A stretch of DNA of 64,000 nt from Tetmemena sp. SeJ-2015 (Eukaryota > Ciliophora > Spirotrichea > Sporadotrichida > Oxytrichidae), in the NCBI GenBank assembly GCA_027382625.1, contig JAJKFJ010022785.1, positions 186,001-250,000 on the forward strand, given 5' to 3'. The notes below the pieces were generated by a model. That model was not told the DNA's origin and did not search any database. It was given only the letters and a program-made list of their open reading frames with translations. This document shows positions 11,577 through 23,583 of this stretch, piece by piece; position 1 is the first letter of the stretch, and each line of letters starts with the position of its first letter. The position numbers and the translations under genes are program-made.

Positions 11577-12420
11577 AAAAGTTAGGAGGGGGGGGGAACG
11601 GAAGTGCACCTCCCCCTCTTTAAATAGAAAAATGTTCAAGAAATCGGCCTTATAGTCCGAAATTGACCCGAAATACCGAAAAATTGAGATTTCGGGCATT
11701 GAAATTTTCTTGAGGTCATATTTCATGATTTCGATTTCTTCAGAAAATGATTTTCTTTTTTGTTTATTAAGTCAAATTTGAAGACTGCTTTTATGTTTTT
11801 TGGGATTTCATCTCCTTTTAATTACCGAGCCACATTTTCGCTCCTATAATTTAAGCTTCTTCAAAAGAGTGACTTGATTATATATGATGATCCAAGATAG
11901 GTGGGAGAAGTTATGCACATAATTTCAAAAAACTTTAATTAATTTGCTAAAACTAATCAATAAAGCATGCTATTTTTTCTAAAATAGTATAAAAAGCACT
12001 TCTCTTTTAGTTAAAGTCAGAATAAAAGATCAAGTACTGCACCAGATTAAATTCTGGACTTTGAACTTAGCTTGCCACATTCTTCTTAAGTCAATATATT
12101 CGATGAAAGATTTCACAAATTTGGAAGGAAGCAAAATATCTGTAAGATTTATAAACAATGAAGGAAAGATTTTAGTTATAGCGAAAAATTGGTCTACATC
12201 ATTTAAAGATATTGTTTAGTTAGTAATTTGTTTTAAAATGGATTTTTAGTTATTTTCTGAAGAAATAGAAATCATGAAATTTGACCCTTAAGGAAATTTT
12301 AATGTCCAGAATCTCGTAACTTTTTGGCATTTGCGCCGATTTCGGCCTATATGAACGATTCTTTAGCATTTTTGACATAAAAAGGGGGGAAGGTGCACTT
12401 CAGTCCCTCCCCAGAAGTTA
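11577..12420. mobile_element. MITE-like element with about 170 bp terminal inverted repeats
   Basis: The left end (GGAGG, a G-run, then CGGAAGTGCACCTCCCCC) and the reverse complement of the right end (CTGGGGAGGGACTGAAGTGCACC, written in parts) align for about 170 bp, including GATTTCGAT/CTATTTCTTCAGAAAAT near the inner edge. AAGTTA lies just outside both ends and may be a 6 bp target duplication. The roughly 500 bp interior is AT-rich with no ORF. The ends match those of the 1814-4222 element. Confidence 0.75.
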
Positions 12421-13799
12421 TCCTGCTAATCTTATCTTGGGTAACCATCATATTTATCTATTAAATAATTAATATTTTTTATATTAGAACAAATTAAAAA
12501 ATCCCAAAACTTATAATTTTTTTTTGCTAGTTTAAATGGGTTGTTGTTTGGTTCTGAATTTAAAATCACTTCAAAAAATATTAAATAAGATGCTTTGTTT
12601 AAAATCTATTTTTTTAATTTAAAAAAATTTAATCATTTAAATATTTTTTTATTAAAATATGAATAAACAAAAAATCATTAAAATTTAAAAAAAAAAATTT
12701 AAAAACTAATTAAGAATGATTAAGATTTTAAATCTTAATATCTTAATTTGAGAAATAAAAGTTTTTTTTCCAAGTTTTAATTGAGTTGGCGTTATCTGCA
12801 TCTCTCTTGGATTATCTAGAGTTCTCCAAGCTCTTCATTTTAAATGAATCAGCATCTCTGCTTTTGCTGCTTTTAATTTTTCGAATTTTTGTTTTTTTGA
12901 AATTTTCGCATGAAAAATTTCAAAAAACTTATCTTTTGAATCCATTTTGGTGAGTCGAATCAAGACAGTTATAAAAGTATAACCCAAAGACATCCGAAAA
13001 AACGTTGTACAAAAGTATTATCACGAAAGAAGTTAAGTTTTCAATTTAACATTATAGAAATAAAGCGACTTCAATTTAAAATTAAAATCAAACTTCCCTT
13101 GTTTTAATTAAGTTTAATGGAGGAGAAAAAAAACATTAAGTACTTGAATTAAAATTAAATTTAATTGAGTGTTCCTTTAAAAAAAAAGTTTTCAAAATTT
13201 TACTTTTAAAAATTTTGGGGGAAAATTTTTTAAAATTTTTAAATTTGTTAAAAAAATTTAAAAAAATTAAAAAATTTTTTAGGAAAAAAACTTTCTTTTT
13301 AATTTTTTTTAAAAATTTTTTTAAATCTTAGAAATAATTCATAATTTATAACCAAATAAAATTGACATCTAATTTACAACGTTTTTTTTTAGTTTTATTT
13401 TTTAAAATTCAAAATTATTATAAAAGAAGCGTGAGAAAAGATTCATTACTTTGCACATCATTTTCAATAAAGAATAATCCACCGAATAATGTTGTCATCT
13501 ATAATATTATATATTACATTTGATTATGTATTCTTACTGATTATTATATTTAATTATAATTTTTCATTAAAAATTTTTCCTAAATTCATAAGTAAGAGTA
13601 ATTAATTTTGAGCATTTATGCCCTTTTTCTTGCAATAATTGGTTTATTTTTCCATTTTTGGTGAAATTTTCTCATTTGATATTCACAGTTGATAGTTTTT
13701 TGTATTAGGAGAAATTAAGAGTTTTTTACCTTTAGAATTGAGCTAAATACTACTAACTTAACAGACTTAATTTAAATTTTTATCTTATTTAACATAGAC
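12421..13799. other. AT-rich intergenic DNA, long A/T runs
   Basis: Dense A and T homopolymers, especially 13120-13400. A short reverse-strand coding-like patch near 12780-12950 (LDNPREMQI) might be a C-terminal MDS of the gene to the right, but this cannot be shown. Confidence 0.45.
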
Positions 13800-16700
13800 T
13801 CATTTTGGATGAGTTTTAATTTTAAAAGAAAATGTTTAAAAAATAAGATGACTTATTCTTATGACTTTTATTAAGAAGATATTATTTACTGAAGCATAGG
13901 TGGCATGAAAATCGATAGTATTAAAACGAGGATCGATAAATGGATTGCACTAATTTGCATATTGATTCTGTGAGAATAGAATTGCAACTCCTATCAATGC
14001 CTTGTATTCTTAGTTGTAGGAAGATAAAATTGAACCGCAAAACACAAAAATAATCTTCCTTATATTCACCACGATTAATTCCCAGAAGTAGGTGTTGTCA
14101 TTCAGACCCACGTAGTAGAGTCCATATTTTTGAAGGTTCAATTATCCCCCAACTTCCCTTTTTCCTTTTTCAAATGCCAGAAAATTAGGAAAGGGAAGAG
14201 AAACGCCCATACGAAAATAAAGGGTATACCCAAACCCAATGACATTTTTAGGTGATCACCCGTCCAGCATTAAATGCTCATGTCCCTCTTCAAATATGAG
14301 TGGCCATCTTCGTAGCTCACACAATTGAAAAGAGCAAAACTAATGGAAGTTATAAAATTAAAATTACTTTTAATAAATTATTTGAGGGTAGATGATGTAG
14401 ACAAACACAAACGTGGTCACAGCCACATTTAGTTATATATTGAAGTTTTTGCTTTTTCTACTGCACGTGAATCTAACTATAATCCAAAATATTGCTCCTG
14501 CTATGCTAAGTGCGATGGGCATTAAGCCAAACATCATCACCTTAATGTAGAAGTTTGATTATGCTTTAAGACCTAGTTGGGTGAAGATACAGTCAAAAGA
14601 AAATATCTTCTCTTGTGAACTTGTTGCGTAAGAGAAGTAGCTCAAGAGTGATTAAACTGCAGGCGGCCAGTTCAAATCAAAATTTTACACAAGCATGATA
14701 ACTTGGAAGTAATTGGTTAAGATTCTAATCAAAACCGTTTGTGGCTTGTTTCTTTTCACGCTTTTCAAAAGCGAACTAAAAAGGTTTTATATGTAACTGA
14801 AATTACTAGATGATGTAAGTATTAAACGGAAAAAGATTTCTTAAAATTCATAAAATTGAATCAAATTTAAAAATATTAGACATTGACTTTTAAAAACATA
14901 TACATAAATAAAGGATTAAAAATTTTAAATAAAAGTTATTTTTTCTTCTTGAAGCTTTAAATTTAATAAATATCCAAAGCAAAATATCTGAGAATCTAAA
15001 TGTAAATAATTTCTTAACACAAGCACATATTGTGCTCTTATCTTTATAACACTAATATAAACCTCTTTAATTTCGTTAATTTTAAAATAATGGCTACTGC
15101 AGACACTCTCCTCCTCAATCGGTAAAAAAATGCAGATTTTTCAAGTTAGTCCTGGATCTTAACCAGCCTGTTTAACATGCACAACACTTGCAAGCCAATC
15201 AGATCTAAATCAGCAACCAAGGCCGACTTTGGCTCAATCGGCGACTGGACCCTCTTTATGATTTTGAGTGAGGTTGCTCAGACTTACCAAGGGTGAGAGA
15301 TTAAGATAAGCAAAAGATTTTTGAGTTTCTGCTTCTCACTTGCTGAGATGAGACTAGCCTCGGTGGCTAGCGGAGAGCTGGCTGGTTGATTGCAGATGTT
15401 GTGGAGGTTAAAACTGATGGGTCAAGATAACGTGGTTGCTTGAGAAAATTAGTATCAGCAGCAGCAATTCTTTTTAAATATTAACGAAATTAAAAAGGTT
15501 TATATTGGAGTTAGATAGATAAGTGTACAAGAAGTGCTTGTATTAAAGAATTGTTTTATTTTATATTCTCAGGTATTTTATTCAATATATTTATTGATAA
15601 AGATAATATTTTGCTTCATAAATTTGCATAGATACCTTACTTCAAATATTTATTATCTTCTAATTCTGAACTTCACATTTTTCAACAACTCTTTGAATTT
15701 TTTCCTCCATAAATTTATAGAATCTCTATTTCCATTTTCCATCATATCTATCATAATTTTCCATAATATCTATCATAATTTAAATGTAAAAAAGCCAGTA
15801 AAATCAACCAAAGTTATTTAAAACAATATTTTCTTACAAAGTAAATATAATCATAATTGTCTAACATATATTTATGTTTTTGACATGTCTAGCAATAGCG
15901 TAAATCAAAAGCTACCTCAATAAAAAATATTTTTAAAGCAAGGCCAGTACTCCTAATATTTAAACTATTTGTGCTCCTAGCGGCAAACACTCCGAGCATT
16001 CAGTTGTACCAGATTTTCCATATAAAACTCCATTTACTTCCGATTCGCATTCTGCGCATAATATTTCATAATAATTATACAATAAATACAAATAAAATTA
16101 AATTAATTATAATTAAATTATATTAGAGAATTCGGTATAATAAAATTAAGAAGGATTTTAAATAAAAATAATAAAGTGAGTGACAGTTTAAGAATTAAAT
16201 TTGAATAATTTGTGTGCATTTTAGCATAAAATTCAAAGATCTTTATATCCTTGCAGCATTTATGCTAGAGCGTCCAGTGTATAATTAAAAAAGATAGATT
16301 CCTCAAATATTAAAGGTTTAAAAATGAGATATTGCTCGAATCTAATTACAAGATTAAGGAGTACTAAGAAGATGATTAAAGAATAAATCGATATTTATTT
16401 TTTAATGGCAATCGAGCAAACTGCAAGGGAAAGATTACGCCATTTAAACTACATCATTTTACAATCTCTTGTTCAAAAATTTATCCAATCATCGACTCTA
16501 ATTTAATTCTATATCATAATTACCATTAAATAAGTAAAAATTAAATTAATAAAAATGATTTGATTAAATAATCTCTCTTTTAAAGTATATGGGAAATTGA
16601 TTGTCTTAATTTCATAATTTAAAATAAGAAAAATACTCCTTATAAATTTATCCTTAGTTTTATAATTTTTAATGATAAATACTCTACTAATGAAAATATT

Positions 16701-19700
16701 AAAATTATATTTATATTATAATATTCCTTTGTAACCGATAGCACACTCAGTGCCAACACCACCTCTAAAAATAATTAAATTATTGTCATTATTAAATTAA
16801 AAATTTATTACAAACACTGGTTCTCCGAGAAACACTGATAAATGGTGGTCGAGAGATTCGAACTTCTCCAAAAGCCAGGGTTAATAGTGATTGAATCTCC
16901 TCCCAGACAGTTCGCATTCCCCAAGCAAACTTAACAACCTATATATTATTTTGAGATTCAGGATAAAGGAATATTTTAGGACTAGTTTGTTAATTTAAAT
17001 TTATATATAAAATAAATACTACAATTTAATTTTATTTACAAATAATATAAATCTACTAAACTTATTTAAATCATTTATAAATCTATTAAACAAAAATAAG
17101 AGTTTAATATTTACTAAATTACAGTATAGATAAATAAGGATTATATCTTCCTAATATTCCTAATAACTATTGATTGAGTTATTTAAGTAAATATTATTTT
17201 TAAATGATTAATTGAATTTACATAAAAATGTTGAAGTATGCAAAAATACTTACTAGAGCTAGATGGGTTGAATGAATAATATCCTCTCTAGCATGTTCTA
17301 CATCTGTTATCATATGTGATCTCCCCACTTACGCATTTTCTGAATGCGATGTTAAAAGAGTAGGCTAAATAATGTAATATAAAACGAAAAGTGTATTACT
17401 GGTAGTTTAATTAGGATCCACCACCTGAATTATGTCACTGTCGATGGCCGTAGACACAAACTTTAACTAGGTATTGTAATTAGGCTCTGCAAGAATTGAT
17501 AAACCATTCAAAAAAACAATAAAATATAATAATTCATATTTAAAAGAGGTTTTTAAATGAAATTTTTTTAAATAGAATAATTAAGCATTTTAGGAAAGAA
17601 TTAGAATGGAAAGTAGAATTTTAGAGTATCTTTCTCTCTATTCGTCTAATTATATTGTCTTATTTAAATTCTAAATATTACAAATAAAAACGCTAATTCA
17701 ATACAAATAATTAAAATAGATCAATCTTTTTAAAATTGTATTACTCACTCTATATTTTTTAATAAAAGACATAGCCTCTTAGTTTAAATCTGAATTTAAC
17801 TTCAAAATCCATAATTTAAATTCTACAACTAATTAAGAGATCAAACATATTATGGAGATTAATAGAATTGACTTGATGAATAACTTTTAACTTAATATGT
17901 AATTAACTAAGATATTTAAAGAAGTGAGGGTTTATGCTTGAGAAATTATAGACGCCGTTTTGTGTAAAATATAAATTAATTTTGGGCGACTACTTTGGTG
18001 TTGCCTGATATTTGCAGTTTTAAGTCGTCGGATGTGAGAGTCCCTATACTTGAACTATCACTGGAGATTAGTTAATTATTTTGATCGAAAACTCCAACTA
18101 AAATATCTGTAGAGATGGTACTTCCACTGACTAACTCAGATGCCCATTCTAAGTCACTGTTTATAATTTTTAGCTCGTACGCATAAGATGCGAAGTTTGG
18201 CCCATATGGAGCCGACCCATCCACAAAACTATTCATAAATTATATTCTAATCATTATTGAATTAACCATTCATTATCTGAGTAAAATATAGATATGAGTT
18301 TAATTAGAATTTGAATTGATTATATTAATAAATCGTGAGATTTAATATGATTTCAGTAGAATTCTCACATTCATCACTCGATCATTGCTCGAAACACACA
18401 ATTTTTTATTTAGTTGATAGCTCTATCAAAGAAAAATTCAAAAATAAAGCTTTAAAAAAATTATATAAATTTTTTAACCCTCACTTAATCTTCCCATTCT
18501 TATTAAAAATACAATTGAATTTAAGGATCCAAAATGTTCTAGCTATTATTGTATAATTATAAAAAGTATTTTAGTTTTATTTGTTCTAAATTAAAATAGT
18601 ATTTGTCTAAAACAATATTATTGAATATTAGTGTCTAGATTTATAGGCGAATATAAATCATAAAAAACTGCACCACCACTCTTATTGGCTTAATTGTTTG
18701 CAAACGTGTTACCATTATAGCTGAGAATTTATTGACAAATATAATTAAATCATAGTAGAACAAATAGGTGGAGGTGTAGTTTTCAAAAAATATTTATTAC
18801 ACTATTGGATAATGTATAAAAAAATTATAAAAATATTATATCTCTTGTAATATTTGAGTGGGGGCACTTGGTAAAGAGCTATAATCGAACCAAATTAAGT
18901 AGAGAATAAATATGATGATTAAGAGGAATGAATGAATCATATCTCACTGCTGAGCGGTGCTATTGAGATAATTAAAGTAGAAAATCATTTTCAATTTAGA
19001 TCAAGCAAGGTGATAGAGGATGAGTCTAACATTTCTTCTGCCATCTTGCTGCAACTCTCCATTTATTATTTCAACCAAACATCGATTTTAAGTTGATTCT
19101 AAACTATAATGTCTCAATAAATTATTTATCATTTGTAAATTAATAAATTTAATGTCGTAGTTGCATTAGTTTGAATTGTCTATTGAACACGCCAAATAAG
19201 CAAATCCACCGCTTATCAAGGCAAAATTATTCAGAATTATCATTTTTAAATATACAATTAATAATATAAAAGCTACAATAAAATAAAGAAGATAATTTAA
19301 AATAAAATTAACCAGTCATAGTTAAAATACTTCTCTAGCTTATTTAAATCAAAACTTAAACTCTAACTAAATTAAAATAGAAATATGATCTTATCTACTT
19401 TAAATTAATAATTTAAAGAATTTAAGAGCCTTATAGTACCAAATTAACATCTTATTAAAAGATAGCTCCTCCTTCGGTGGAAGCGGAGTTATTTTGGAGT
19501 AGGGTATTTGATATTGAGATGGACTTGACTGTTCCAGCCTCCAGAATATGTGAAGCGTATATTGCTGGACCCGATTGAGAGTTCAACCTCATAAACTTAG
19601 AATCTTAAATATCAATAGAACTTGACACGGAAGTAATTCCAATGCCGCTAAGTTAAGAGTTTGAAGCGTCCGATATTGTTAAGTTAGTGATTGTTACATC

Positions 19701-22700
19701 ACAATTATCGAAATAAAGAAATTAGGTACTGTAGTCAGAACACACTGAATCGCTTATGTCAACTGTACTTATATAAATAGATTTCAGGTAAATAATTGTA
19801 AATAGTTCTTTCTGTGATCTTGGCGATGGGGAGAAGTTGGTTAGCAGCTGATTAAATATTTGAAATGGTGACGTTCTTTACCACAGTGTTAGTGTTTAGC
19901 ATTGAAATTAATTGGTAATTTCCCGCCAGATAGGTTATGTCACTTAAACAGAATCTGAAAAGGTTAATTAAGAGTTCTTGCTTGAGAAAATAGGAGCTGT
20001 CACACTTTAAATAACCAGTTGCTGGATGGACGAGGTAGAATAAGATTGCTGTCTGATAATAGGAGCACTTGCAACCAGACTAGTAAATAAATTATGAAAT
20101 TGCTAAATAAACGCAATCAAATTTAATTATTGAAATTGAAAAAAATTGAATAGTGATTGTGAAATTGTTGACTGAGAAAGTTGACTGGTCCAAATTGAAA
20201 AGGTAATAAGAAATGTCTATAGTGTCTTTGTAAAGCACTCCTGCGATCACAATTTCAGATTAACTCTTTGCATCCGTTAGAAGTCTCTAGTCCGTTATTA
20301 CTAAGCCATTACCAAGACTGACAATTCCTTTGATTAATTGAATCTAGTAATTCTTCGAAGATTAATCCAGATTCACATAGTCATCTATTTCACTCTGGAT
20401 AGAAGAGATCAGGGCTACAAATAAATTTTAAGTTTAAATTCAGGTTGGAACTTGGAAAATAAGAAAGCAGTCGAAGCAACTGGGTCAGTGAATTAAAACA
20501 AATCAATCTCTGCTTCGCTCATTTATAGTAGAATTCCATTCTTAGAAAGTGTGCCTCCATTGACCTAGAGTGCATTTTGAGAATTGTAGATCTAAAACAA
20601 GGAGCTCTTAAGCGCATAATTGTACTCAATCTTGGAGTTGTTGAAAGATGTTTGCCCATCATTTTGCAGGTACACTAGTCCTCCTATTATTCCAAAGTTG
20701 TTAGTGACTATAGAATTAACTACTGTGACTTGAGCATCTAACTGGGTAAAGAATAGACCTCCTTGATAAGCATAGTTGTCTTGGAAGATACTGTTAATAA
20801 TTTGAGTGTTTGAGAGTTTCTTCTCAGCGAATACAATACTACCTCTACCTGTACTGTAGCAACCCATAAATCTTGCGTTTGTGATTGTAAGAAGGCAGTT
20901 TGAAGTAACATGGAACAAGCCTTAGGTGGAGCCGTAATTGGATGTGAAGTTGGTATCTGTTATTTGCATAAGTTGTGAATTAGTTTGGTCCAGCACATCT
21001 ATAGGTGATAGCTCTGCAAAGAATCCGCTGTTCTTTTCTATTAAACTAGATACATCATAAATCTACATTTAAAGATGAGTGGAGTTATATTTAGGCAGTT
21101 CTGGATGCTCATCTCTTTAGAATTATGATTCAGGTAGAAGAAGGATCCAGTACCAAGCGAGTTATTGACTATCTTGCAGTCCTTGATCCTCAATACAAGT
21201 GGCTGGTAAATGATTTGATCTACGTAGAACATGGACTGAGTGCTTGAAAGTGTATTGTTCACATATGTCAAATTTTGGATAATGATCTGAATGCTATTTG
21301 CATTGCCGTAATCAATGACACCTATACAATAAATGATTAAGAGACAGGTAATATTTACTTTCTAGATTGAAGAGTGGCACATAAGAGTTAGTGAGCTTTA
21401 GATTTGTAATTGAGGTTACTTAGTTACTGGTGCCTGTTGCAAAGGGCTGCACTGAGATGAATTTGAATGCTGGAAGGACGTCTATATAAAATAAAATTAT
21501 TTGAGTCTGACTGCTTTTTGGAGATGTAGTCGAGAGTTATATCTGTAAAGCTTATGTTTTGAGACTAACTAACATAGTAAATGTAGTTGCTAAGAACTGA
21601 ACTCGAAACAATAAACCTTTAAATCTTGAACATGAAAATGAGATTTCTCTAATAGATTTTAGTAATGTTTTGGAGAGTAACATTATAAGAAGAGGTTATT
21701 GCGACCCCCATGTTGTAGCCCAGATCAGAATCCTTAACTGCTATGTCTCTTATTATGAAATTCTTAGAAGATTCTAAGGACACCATAGCATAACTTGTAG
21801 CACTAGACATATATCAATTTTGAAATATAGTAAATGGCAATTATTTGGTTTAGTGACGGTACTCTTGATTACATTATACATAATGTTTTTGAGGATACCA
21901 ATACTGCCAGTGAAAATATAATTAAGTCGTGAGTTGAATAGCGTGGGAGAGGGTGCAGCCCTTGAACGTGATGTTCTCTATAACTATATGCTCTCCTCTT
22001 ATGAGAAGCAGGGGCATTTCTAGTTTATTGACTACGTTTTCAAAATAGTTGTTCTTGAAGGTAACATTCATCCCTAAGTTGTTGCCTTTTTTTAGCTGAA
22101 ACAAGGCAATTGACTGTTATCCAAATGTCTGGTTGATAAAGGTATTGTTTTCAATGGTGACTCTATACGTCTAAAGCAAATTAAAGATAATTATAAAGTG
22201 TAGTTGCTAGATAGTTCATGGACATGACGATATAGGAGAGAGTTTACACGTTATTGGTTATGGTATTGTTAATGAAGCGGAAGAAGTTCACACTTGTTGG
22301 GCATGCATACTAATTTGAGGTGATGTAAAATGTACCCAGAGGATTCGTTGGAAACTGGCAGTTGATGAACCGGTTATTTGTCAAGGTCACATTCTGCTGT
22401 TGTCCAAAGGCCAACATAGCCTAGCGAAGACTATTAGTTCCCATCCAGGTGTTGTTGTTCCAGTATTTAAATATAACTTAGGTGAGAGTATTGGTTGTTG
22501 GCAATGAGTGGATTATTCGCAGAGCAGTCACTGTATGCGATCTGAGTGGAGGAGACTGACTACCAGTTAGTGATTGTGAAAACATTGTGTTCTATCACGA
22601 GCATCCAACCCATTTGAGTATAAGACATAGGCATCTGTAGATAGAAGTAGCAGTTCTTAATGGTGAGAAACTTATAGAGAGTATAACTTCCAGCAAAGAG

Positions 22701-23583
22701 TGCATTGGCTTAGATAACGCTACCAGACACCTCCATGAAGTTGAAATTAGTGACGCTAACATTTGAATTCCAAGAATAGAACTTGTACTTCACGTCTGAT
22801 AGCATAGTACTTGAGGTAATTGCAGACCACTTTGTGTAATTGTAGCCGATAGTCGTATTAAACTGTGTAATTGTTGGGTTGAAAGAGGAGAAATTTCGAG
22901 AGTATGTAGCTGCTGTCATAGTTATATTGGCCCAAATACTCTGCTTGTCCACTGTATCATCGTCAACATAAGGTCTAAAGTAAACTTAGTGAATCAGTTT
23001 GGAGTTTGAGAGCTTTAAACTTACGATAAACAAAAATAAGTAGGTGTCAGTGTTGAACATAATCAAAGGCATCTGAATTGGATACATAGTGGTATTAACG
23101 CCAGCTTTCACATATATCGTGAAGCTTAGAGATAAAGCCACAAAGTTGTTGAAAATTTCCCTGAAGGGATCGTCCAACATTCTGAAAGGATAGTCTTTGG
23201 TTCCGAGCTCAAGATCATTCCTTGAGCTTTGGTCCACGTATAAGCTAGTTCCTAAGAAAGTATAATTTAAAATCATCTTAGGTAAGAATTGTATGAAGAC
23301 ATGGTTTCGCTTATTGATTAGTAACTTACCTCTACAATACCTAAAGTAACCGTTTGAGAAATCTGTTCGTGGAATCTCCACTGGATAAGTTGAAGCAGCA
23401 CATGCTGCTGAGCATATTTAGTCTCCAGAATCCTGTATTGAGTAGGATCTGGGCATTAAAGAGTAGCCAATGTTAGCGTTGTTAAAATTCTTGCTGCGAT
23501 CATTTATATTCAGATATAGATTATTAAGATTACGGCTTTTCCTAAGTTATTTTATTACTCCATTTGAATTTCCCAATCCTCAT
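13800..23583 (-). CDS. Beta-helix multi-TM surface protein, split by kb-scale IESs
   Basis: This is a long reverse-strand locus. The order from 5' to 3' matches the family plan seen in hypotrich surface proteins: an N-terminal region with LYVDQSS, LGTKDYPFRMLDDPF and IYVKAGVNTTMY; a long right-handed beta-helix part with Asn-rich rungs (20.6-22.9 kb); a SAPYGPNFASYAYE motif at about 18.2 kb; a Cys-rich FRKCVSGEI region; a CAEC...CSEC module followed by TM; and a C-terminal multi-TM block (NFDLNWPPAV, SFALFNC, KYGLYYVGLND, ANQCNPFIDPRFN). MDSs lie in linear order. Introns at 23252-23329 and 22975-23024 have GTAAG/AG ends. The exact start (ATG near 23583 is in another frame) and end (first in-frame TGA 13800-13802) are uncertain, so more 5' or 3' MDSs may exist. 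It probably acts at the cell surface; substrate unknown. Confidence 0.75.
13840..14345 (-). other. MDS: C-terminal TM block of the beta-helix gene
   Basis: It reads SFALFNCVSYEDGHSYL, then a TM (FIFVWAFLFPFLIFW), then KYGLYYVGLNDNTYFWE and NPFIDPRFN. A TTG pointer pair (14139-14141 and 14150-14152) flanks an 11 bp unit whose removal joins KGKL to NLQKYG in frame. Confidence 0.8.
14366..14790 (-). other. MDS: TM segment of the beta-helix gene
   Basis: A continuous frame reads LIRILTNYFQVIMLV, NFDLNWPPAVQSLL and then KVMMFGLMPIALSIAG, ending VTTFVFVYIIYPQ. A short AT-rich IES separates it from the next MDS (SFALFNC). Confidence 0.8.
15040..15520. mobile_element. MITE-like insert inside an IES
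   Basis: Inverted ends of about 45 bp: TAACACTAATATAAACCTCT followed by TTAATTTCGTTAAT on the left pairs with TAACTCCAATATAAACCTTT followed by TTAATTTCGTTAAT on the reverse strand at the right. The roughly 380 bp interior is less AT-rich than its flanks but no ORF is recognised. It sits between two MDSs of the beta-helix gene and should be deleted in the macronucleus. Confidence 0.7.
15870..16062 (-). other. MDS: Cys-rich module plus TM of the beta-helix gene
   Basis: It reads CAECESEVNGVLYGKS then TECSECLPLGAQIV and a hydrophobic LGVLALLQKYFLL. This is the Cys-pair module that precedes the TM block in this family. It is flanked by long AT-rich IESs. Confidence 0.75.
16165..16510 (+). repeat. 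Dispersed repeat B, copy 2, inside an IES
   Basis: It shares GTGACAGTT, the CTTGCAGCATTTATG-like block and a degraded LRSTKKMIKEQ coding end with copy 1. It lies between the MDSs at 17.24 and 16.06 kb. Confidence 0.55.
17240..17480 (-). other. MDS pair: pre-Cys and Cys-rich segments of the beta-helix gene
   Basis: The upstream part reads FVSTAIDSDIIQVVDPNQTT. After a short AT-rich break the frame reads FRKCVSGEITYDNRCRTC then QRGYYSF. The join between them was not resolved to a single pointer. Confidence 0.7.
17945..18250 (-). other. MDS: SAPYGPNFASYAYE segment
   Basis: One open frame reads VDGSAPYGPNFASYAYELK, then ISTDILVGVFDQNNQLI. This motif closes the beta-helix domain in related ciliate proteins. 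AT-rich DNA lies on both sides. Confidence 0.8.
18595..18725 (-). other. MDS: beta-helix rung NKSGGAVFYDLYSP
   Basis: It reads NGNTFANNQANKSGGAVFYD, a typical rung in which an Asn-rich stretch precedes SGGA(V/I). It lies between the 19.13 and 18.25 kb MDSs in linear order. Confidence 0.75.
18795..19110 (+). repeat. Dispersed repeat B, copy 3, inside an IES
   Basis: It matches copy 1 over GGGGGCACTTGG, NHISLLSGAIEIIKVE (degraded coding) and CAACTCTCCATTTATTATTT. It sits in an IES of the beta-helix gene. Confidence 0.6.
19130..19245 (-). other. MDS: beta-helix rung ALISGGFAYLA
   Basis: It reads ALISGGFAYLACSIDNSN followed by QCNYDIKF, continuing the rung pattern of the block ending at 19.46 kb (STEGGAIF). 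Confidence 0.7.

Noticed and set aside
15534..15821. 95-residue plus-strand ORF rich in Ile/Phe/Asn
   Set aside because: Pure AT-composition effect in an IES; no codon bias or motif.
16840..16925. tRNA-like 3' end on the minus strand (TTCGAATC loop followed by ACCACCA)
   Set aside because: The T-stem has at least two mismatches and no pairing acceptor strand was found about 70 nt upstream. A coding reading is equally plausible.
18335..18556. 73-residue plus-strand ORF
   Set aside because: AT-rich low-complexity reading; it lies within an IES between two clear MDSs on the other strand.
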